Assembly (NCBI GenBank): GCA_946479405.1
Contig: CAMLGD010000146.1
Location: 1-8,469 of the forward strand
Source: an uncultured Vogesella sp.
GTDB lineage: Bacteria > Pseudomonadota > Gammaproteobacteria > Burkholderiales > Chromobacteriaceae
Direction of reading: 5' to 3'
Length of the DNA stretch: 8,469 nucleotides
Shown here: positions 5,439 to 8,469 of the stretch, one piece after another
How the letters are laid out: every line of letters starts with the position of its first letter
Numbering within the stretch: the first letter of the stretch is position 1
The notes under the pieces: model-generated
The model's database searches: none
Told to the model about the DNA's origin: nothing
Seen by the model: only the letters and a program-made list of their open reading frames with translations
Made by a program: the position numbers and the translations under genes

Positions 5439-6662
5439 TTACGGCTCCAGCTCGATGGCCTGGTAGTGACGATCCATGCGCCGGCGATAGCGCATGCGCA
5501 GCACAAAGCCCAGCGCCACCGAGAACAGCATCCAGTAGGCCAGATTCAGCACGCTGCCCCACACCAGCGGAGCAATCACCCCGGCCAGCAGCGTCGACAT
5601 CATGGTCTGCACAAAACCCTGCACCGACGACACCGTGCCGCGCAGATGCGGGAACTGGTCCATCAGCACGATGGTGATCGATGGTGCCGCCACCGACATG
5701 CCCACGGTGTACAGGCCCAGCGGCAGCACCGCCCACGGCACCGATGGTGGCAGCAGCAGCGCCTGCAGCAGGTTGAGCGCTGCGGCGGTGAACATCAGCC
5801 CATAGCCGAGGTTGACCTGCTGGCGCGCGCTGAAGCGCCCGGCCAGGCGCCCGGAAATGAACGCGCCCAGCATGATGCCCCCCACTGCCGGCCCGAACAG
5901 CCACAGGAAATCGTTGTGGCCCAACCCCAGATGCTGCATCAGGAACACTGGTGCCGCCGGAATGTAGACGAAGAAGCCGGCAAAATTGAAGGTCACCGCC
6001 AGCGCCAGCAACTGGAAGTCGTGCTTCTTCGCCACTTCCAGATAGTTGGCCGCAAGATGCTTGAGATGCAGCGGCGAGCGCTGCGCCGGGCCGTGGGTTT
6101 CCGGCAGGCTGCGCCAGCTCATCACGAACAGCACCAGCCCCACCAGCGCCATGAACAGGAAGATCGAACGCCAGCCAAAGGCGCCGAACAGCCAGCCGCC
6201 GATCACCGGCGCCACTGCCGGCGCCAGCGAAAACAGCATGGTGACCTGCGACATCATGCGCTGCGCATCATGACCGGTGAAACGGTCGCGGATGATCGCC
6301 CGCCCCACCACCAGCCCGGCACCGCCGCACAGGCCCTGCAACGCGCGGAACAGCAGCAGCGTGCCCAGATTGGGCGCCAGCATGCAGCCGATGGACGCCA
6401 GCGCAAACAGTAGCGAGGTCACCAGTACCACCGGCCGGCGGCCAACGGCATCGGAAATGGCGCCGTGCCACAGCATCATCAGGCCATAGCAGAACAGGTA
6501 CACCGACAGTGCCTGCTGCATCTGCACCGGCGAAGCATCCAGCGCATGGCCGATGTCGCTCATCGCCGGCAGGAAGGTGTCGATGGAAAACGGCCCCAGG
6601 GTAGCCAGGGCGGCCAGCAGCAGGGCCAGGGCGCCTTGCCGCTTGGTGGCGGAATCAGCCAT
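5439..6662 (-). CDS. Bcr/CflA-family multidrug efflux MFS transporter
   Basis: This is an inner-membrane proton-coupled drug exporter of the 12-helix major facilitator superfamily, with 407 residues (family about 400). Features include the helix-1 motif FSIDTFLPAM (25-34), typical of Bcr/CflA, motif A GAISDAVGRRP (67-77), the GRAIIRDRF segment after helix 4, and APVIGGWLFGAFGWRSIF, the antiporter-type motif of helix 5 and the following loop. The tail is basic (RMRYRRRMDRHY). The substrate is unknown; homologues export bicyclomycin, chloramphenicol or sulfonamides. I chose ATG 6662 (MADSATKRQG) because the hydrophobic first helix starts soon after. The in-frame start at 6734 would place an inverted repeat inside the gene. 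The ribosome site is weak. It is divergent from the arsC-like gene over 139 bases that contain an operator-like repeat. Confidence 0.93.
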   Translation of the reverse strand: MADSATKRQGALALLLAALATLGPFSIDTFLPAMSDIGHALDASPVQMQQALSVYLFCYGLMMLWHGAISDAVGRRPVVLVTSLLFALASIGCMLAPNLGTLLLFRALQGLCGGAGLVVGRAIIRDRFTGHDAQRMMSQVTMLFSLAPAVAPVIGGWLFGAFGWRSIFLFMALVGLVLFVMSWRSLPETHGPAQRSPLHLKHLAANYLEVAKKHDFQLLALAVTFNFAGFFVYIPAAPVFLMQHLGLGHNDFLWLFGPAVGGIMLGAFISGRLAGRFSARQQVNLGYGLMFTAAALNLLQALLLPPSVPWAVLPLGLYTVGMSVAAPSITIVLMDQFPHLRGTVSSVQGFVQTMMSTLLAGVIAPLVWGSVLNLAYWMLFSVALGFVLRMRYRRRMDRHYQAIELEP

Positions 6663-6690
6663 GTAACGGACTACTTTCTCAAAAGGTTGG

Positions 6691-6710
6691 CCGCACACTA
6701 CACTGTGCGG
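6691..6710. promoter_or_regulatory. 20-bp operator-like inverted repeat
   Basis: CCGCACACTACACTGTGCGG has perfect 7-bp arms (CCGCACA/TGTGCGG) around CTACAC. It lies 29 bases before the transporter ATG and 92 bases before the arsC-like ATG, with no T-run on either side. Size and position fit a dimeric repressor site (TetR- or MarR-like) for the transporter. The regulator is not in the window. Confidence 0.45.
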
Positions 6711-6740
6711 TTTCAAATCAGGCGTTCTGTACATTAGGCG

Positions 6741-6761
6741 CTTGTCGACGTTCTTGTCGAC
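6741..6761. repeat. Two direct copies of CTTGTCGAC, 12-base period
   Basis: CTTGTCGAC occurs at 6741-6749 and 6753-6761, separated by GTT. Each copy contains the palindrome GTCGAC. It lies in the spacer before the arsC-like gene, on the same face of the helix roughly every 12 bases. It could be a tandem binding site or a small duplication. Confidence 0.45.
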
Positions 6762-6801
6762 TGTCCTTCATGACGAAGACAATTCCGGAAAGGTTCACTC
6801 C

Positions 6802-7146
6802 ATGCTGCGCTACTACCACAACCCCCGCTGCTCCAAGTCGCGCGAAGGCTTGCAACTGCTGCAGGACCGCGGCATCGAGCCGCAGGTGATCGAATACCTG
6901 AAAACCCCGCCCAGTGCCGACGAACTGCGCCAGATTCTGAGCCTGCTGGGCATCCCGGCCCGCGAGCTGCTACGCAGCAAGGAGGAGGAATACCAGACAC
7001 TGGGACTGGCCGATGCCAGCCTGAGCGACGAGGTGCTGATTGCTGCCATGGTGGCACACCCGCGCCTGATTGAGCGCCCGATTGCCGTCAGCGAGCACGC
7101 CGCCGCCATTGGCCGCCCACCGGAAAACCTGCTGACGCTGCTGTAA
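6802..7146 (+). CDS. ArsC/YfgD-family thioredoxin-fold reductase
   Basis: This small cytoplasmic protein of 114 residues has the arsenate-reductase (glutaredoxin) fold. It carries the nucleophile motif YHNPRCSKSR with Cys10. Arg58 (ELLRSKEEEY), Arg92 (ERPIAV) and Arg105 (GRPPE) fit the three oxyanion-binding arginines of ArsC. Length and the NPRCSKSR and IGRPPENLL segments resemble E. coli YfgD rather than plasmid ArsC (141 residues). Arsenate reduction is therefore possible but unproven; I left the symbol empty. The ATG at 6802 has a GGAAAGG site 8 bases upstream. No arsR, arsB or acr3 is nearby, and its divergent neighbour is a drug exporter. It ends at a shared strong terminator. Confidence 0.9.
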   Translation: MLRYYHNPRCSKSREGLQLLQDRGIEPQVIEYLKTPPSADELRQILSLLGIPARELLRSKEEEYQTLGLADASLSDEVLIAAMVAHPRLIERPIAVSEHAAAIGRPPENLLTLL

Positions 7147-7170
7147 ACGGTACGGCGCGACAACAGACGC

Positions 7171-7196
7171 AAACGGCCCGGTTTCCCGGGCCGTTT
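7171..7196. terminator. Bidirectional intrinsic terminator
   Basis: AAACGGCCCGG-TTTC-CCGGGCCGTTT is a perfect 11-bp stem with a 4-base loop. Its A/T-rich outer arms place a T-tract after the hairpin on both strands. It sits 24 bases after the arsC-like stop and 8 bases after the PBP1A stop, so it should end both convergent transcripts. Confidence 0.9.
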
Positions 7197-7204
7197 GTCA
7201 TGCG

Positions 7205-8469
7205 CTAGAACAACTGCTCTTTGACGTTCTCCACCGCATCCTGCGGCGGCGTCGCCGGCTCATCCGCCGCCGCATCCGACGACTGCGGCGCATGGTTGCC
7301 ACTCCCCGGTACGCTGCCGCGGTTGTTGATGCGCAGCTCCGGATTGGTGCTCTGGAACTCCTCCAGGAAGTACTCGTCGTTGCCGCGCAGGCCGGCACCG
7401 GCTCGCACCACCACGCCCGGCGGCGGCGGCAGCTCGATATCCGGCACGCCCTTCAGGGCGTTGCTCATGTAGTTGATCCAGATCGGCAAGGCCGCGGTCC
7501 CGCCGTAGCCATAACGACCCAGGCTGCGCGGCTGGTCAAAGCCGACCCAGGTCACCGCCACCAGCGACGGGTTGAAACCGGCAAACCAGGCGTCACGGAA
7601 ATCGTTGGTGGTACCGGTCTTGCCGGCAATGTCGCTGCGACCCAGCGCGGTGGCCCGGTTGGCGGTGCCATAGCGCACCACATCTTTCAGCATATTGCCG
7701 ATGATGAAGGCGTTGCGCGGGTCAATCGCCTGCGGCGCATTCTGCCCGGCCACCGCCGGCGCGGTACGTGCCAGCAGGCGGCCACTGGCATCCTCGATAC
7801 GCTCGATGAAGTAGCCGCGGGTACGGTAGCCGCCGTTGGCAATCACCGAATAGGCCTCGGCCATCTGCATCGGCGAGGCCTGGCCGGCGCCGAGCGCCAT
7901 GGTCAGGTAGGCAGGGATGTTTTTCGGATCGAAGCCGAAACGCTGTGCATACTGCTGCGCAAAATCTGGTCCGATCGACATCATGATGCGGATCGACACC
8001 AGGTTTTTCGACAGCGCCAGTGCACGGCGCATGCTGATCATGCCGGCATATTTTCCGTCGTCGTTCTTCGGATCCCAGCTCTGGCCGCCGATGGTCTGCG
8101 GATCGATGGTGATCGGTGCGTCATTGATGAAAGTGGCCGGGGTAAAGCCGCGATCCAGCGCTGCCGAGTAGATGAACGGTTTGAAGGTGGAGCCCGGCTG
8201 TCGCATGGCCTGGGTCACGTGGTTGAAGCTGCGGCGGTTGAAATCAAAGCCCCCCACCAGGGCCTTGATGGCACCGCTGCGCGGGTCCATCGCCACGAAG
8301 GCGCCTTCCACTTCCGGCATCTGGGTAATCTGCCAGTTGCCCTTGGCATCCTGCTGCACGCGCACCTGCGCCCCCGGACGCAACCGCTGCGCCGGCGTGG
8401 CGCGCTCGGACAAGGCGAAGCGGGCAAAGCTGAGGCCGCTGCCGCTGACATTCACCCGCTTGCCGCCAC
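7205..8469 (-). CDS. mrcA: PBP1A, class A penicillin-binding protein (5' end outside window)
   Basis: This is the transpeptidase half of a bifunctional peptidoglycan synthase, anchored in the inner membrane and acting in the periplasm. All three transpeptidase motifs are present: SxxK as PGSTFKPF (Ser codon 8191-8189, Lys 8182-8180), SxN as SKN (8011-8003) and KTG in AGKTGTTNDF (7621-7613). DPRSGAIKALVGGFDF just before SxxK is typical of PBP1A rather than PBP1B. The protein ends in a Pro-rich linker (ELPPPPGVVV) and a polar, probably disordered tail. The frame is open to the right edge, so the N-terminal helix, the glycosyltransferase domain and most of the OB-like region lie outside. A GTG at 8455 is in frame but is not the start. 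In the Neisseriales this gene is often called ponA. Confidence 0.95.
   Translation of the reverse strand, partial: GGKRVNVSGSGLSFARFALSERATPAQRLRPGAQVRVQQDAKGNWQITQMPEVEGAFVAMDPRSGAIKALVGGFDFNRRSFNHVTQAMRQPGSTFKPFIYSAALDRGFTPATFINDAPITIDPQTIGGQSWDPKNDDGKYAGMISMRRALALSKNLVSIRIMMSIGPDFAQQYAQRFGFDPKNIPAYLTMALGAGQASPMQMAEAYSVIANGGYRTRGYFIERIEDASGRLLARTAPAVAGQNAPQAIDPRNAFIIGNMLKDVVRYGTANRATALGRSDIAGKTGTTNDFRDAWFAGFNPSLVAVTWVGFDQPRSLGRYGYGGTAALPIWINYMSNALKGVPDIELPPPPGVVVRAGAGLRGNDEYFLEEFQSTNPELRINNRGSVPGSGNHAPQSSDAAADEPATPPQDAVENVKEQLF

Noticed and set aside
5466..6413. A 315-codon plus-strand frame opposite the transporter
   Set aside because: His/Gln/Arg-rich antisense shadow; the minus strand encodes a complete MFS protein with conserved motifs.
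6742..6801. Upstream start for the arsC-like gene at 6742
   Set aside because: It would translate the CTTGTCGAC repeats; the ATG at 6802 has a good ribosome site and gives the usual N-terminus just before the catalytic Cys motif.
5439..7146. An arsenic-resistance operon
   Set aside because: The transporter has Bcr/CflA motifs, not ArsB or Acr3 features; the genes are divergent and no ArsR is present.
1..8469. Mobile island, prophage, CRISPR or defence system
   Set aside because: All large genes are housekeeping or common transport families with even composition. No integrase, transposase, spaced repeats or toxin-antitoxin pair is visible; only the small palindromic repeats stand out.

Overview
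The window looks like ordinary chromosome from a GC-rich betaproteobacterium of the order Neisseriales, probably Chromobacteriaceae (Chromobacterium, Aquitalea or Vogesella type). I infer this from the protein character (MetX, MetW, AmpG, MsrP/MsrQ, YbaK, PBP1A), a metX-metW pair, and a 59-residue membrane protein starting MIGRLF. The placement rests on recognition, not on a search. I see no phage, transposase, CRISPR array, rRNA or tRNA.

Layout from left to right. The first 3 kb hold a leftward block: ampG (muropeptide permease, cut by the left edge), metW and metX. metX and metW overlap by 4 bases (ATGA) and form the homoserine acylation step of methionine synthesis. A 170-base divergent promoter region follows, and a tiny two-helix membrane protein reads rightward from it. 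Next come msrP and msrQ (periplasmic methionine-sulfoxide repair), then a YbaK-type Cys-tRNA(Pro) deacylase, all rightward. A leftward Bcr/CflA drug-efflux transporter converges on ybaK with only 15 bases between. A short ArsC/YfgD-family gene reads rightward from the transporter's far side. A strong bidirectional terminator separates it from a leftward class A penicillin-binding protein (PBP1A), which is cut by the right edge. Both edge genes act in peptidoglycan metabolism, and the middle is methionine synthesis plus methionine repair. These are housekeeping functions.

The most interesting signal lies between the genes. The two spacers flanking msrQ each hold an 84-base palindromic element, in opposite orientations. 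Their ends match (12/13 and 12/14 bases, aligned without gaps), and each has a different inverted repeat centred at the same midpoint. They look like two diverged members of a small dispersed palindromic repeat family. One separates msrP from msrQ, and the other forms the immediate upstream region of ybaK. Secondary signals are a 20-base inverted repeat between the transporter and the arsC-like gene, a 9-base direct repeat beside it, and a metX leader with a five-codon reading frame and an alternative in-frame start.

Every spacer is shorter than 300 bases; the notable ones are described individually.
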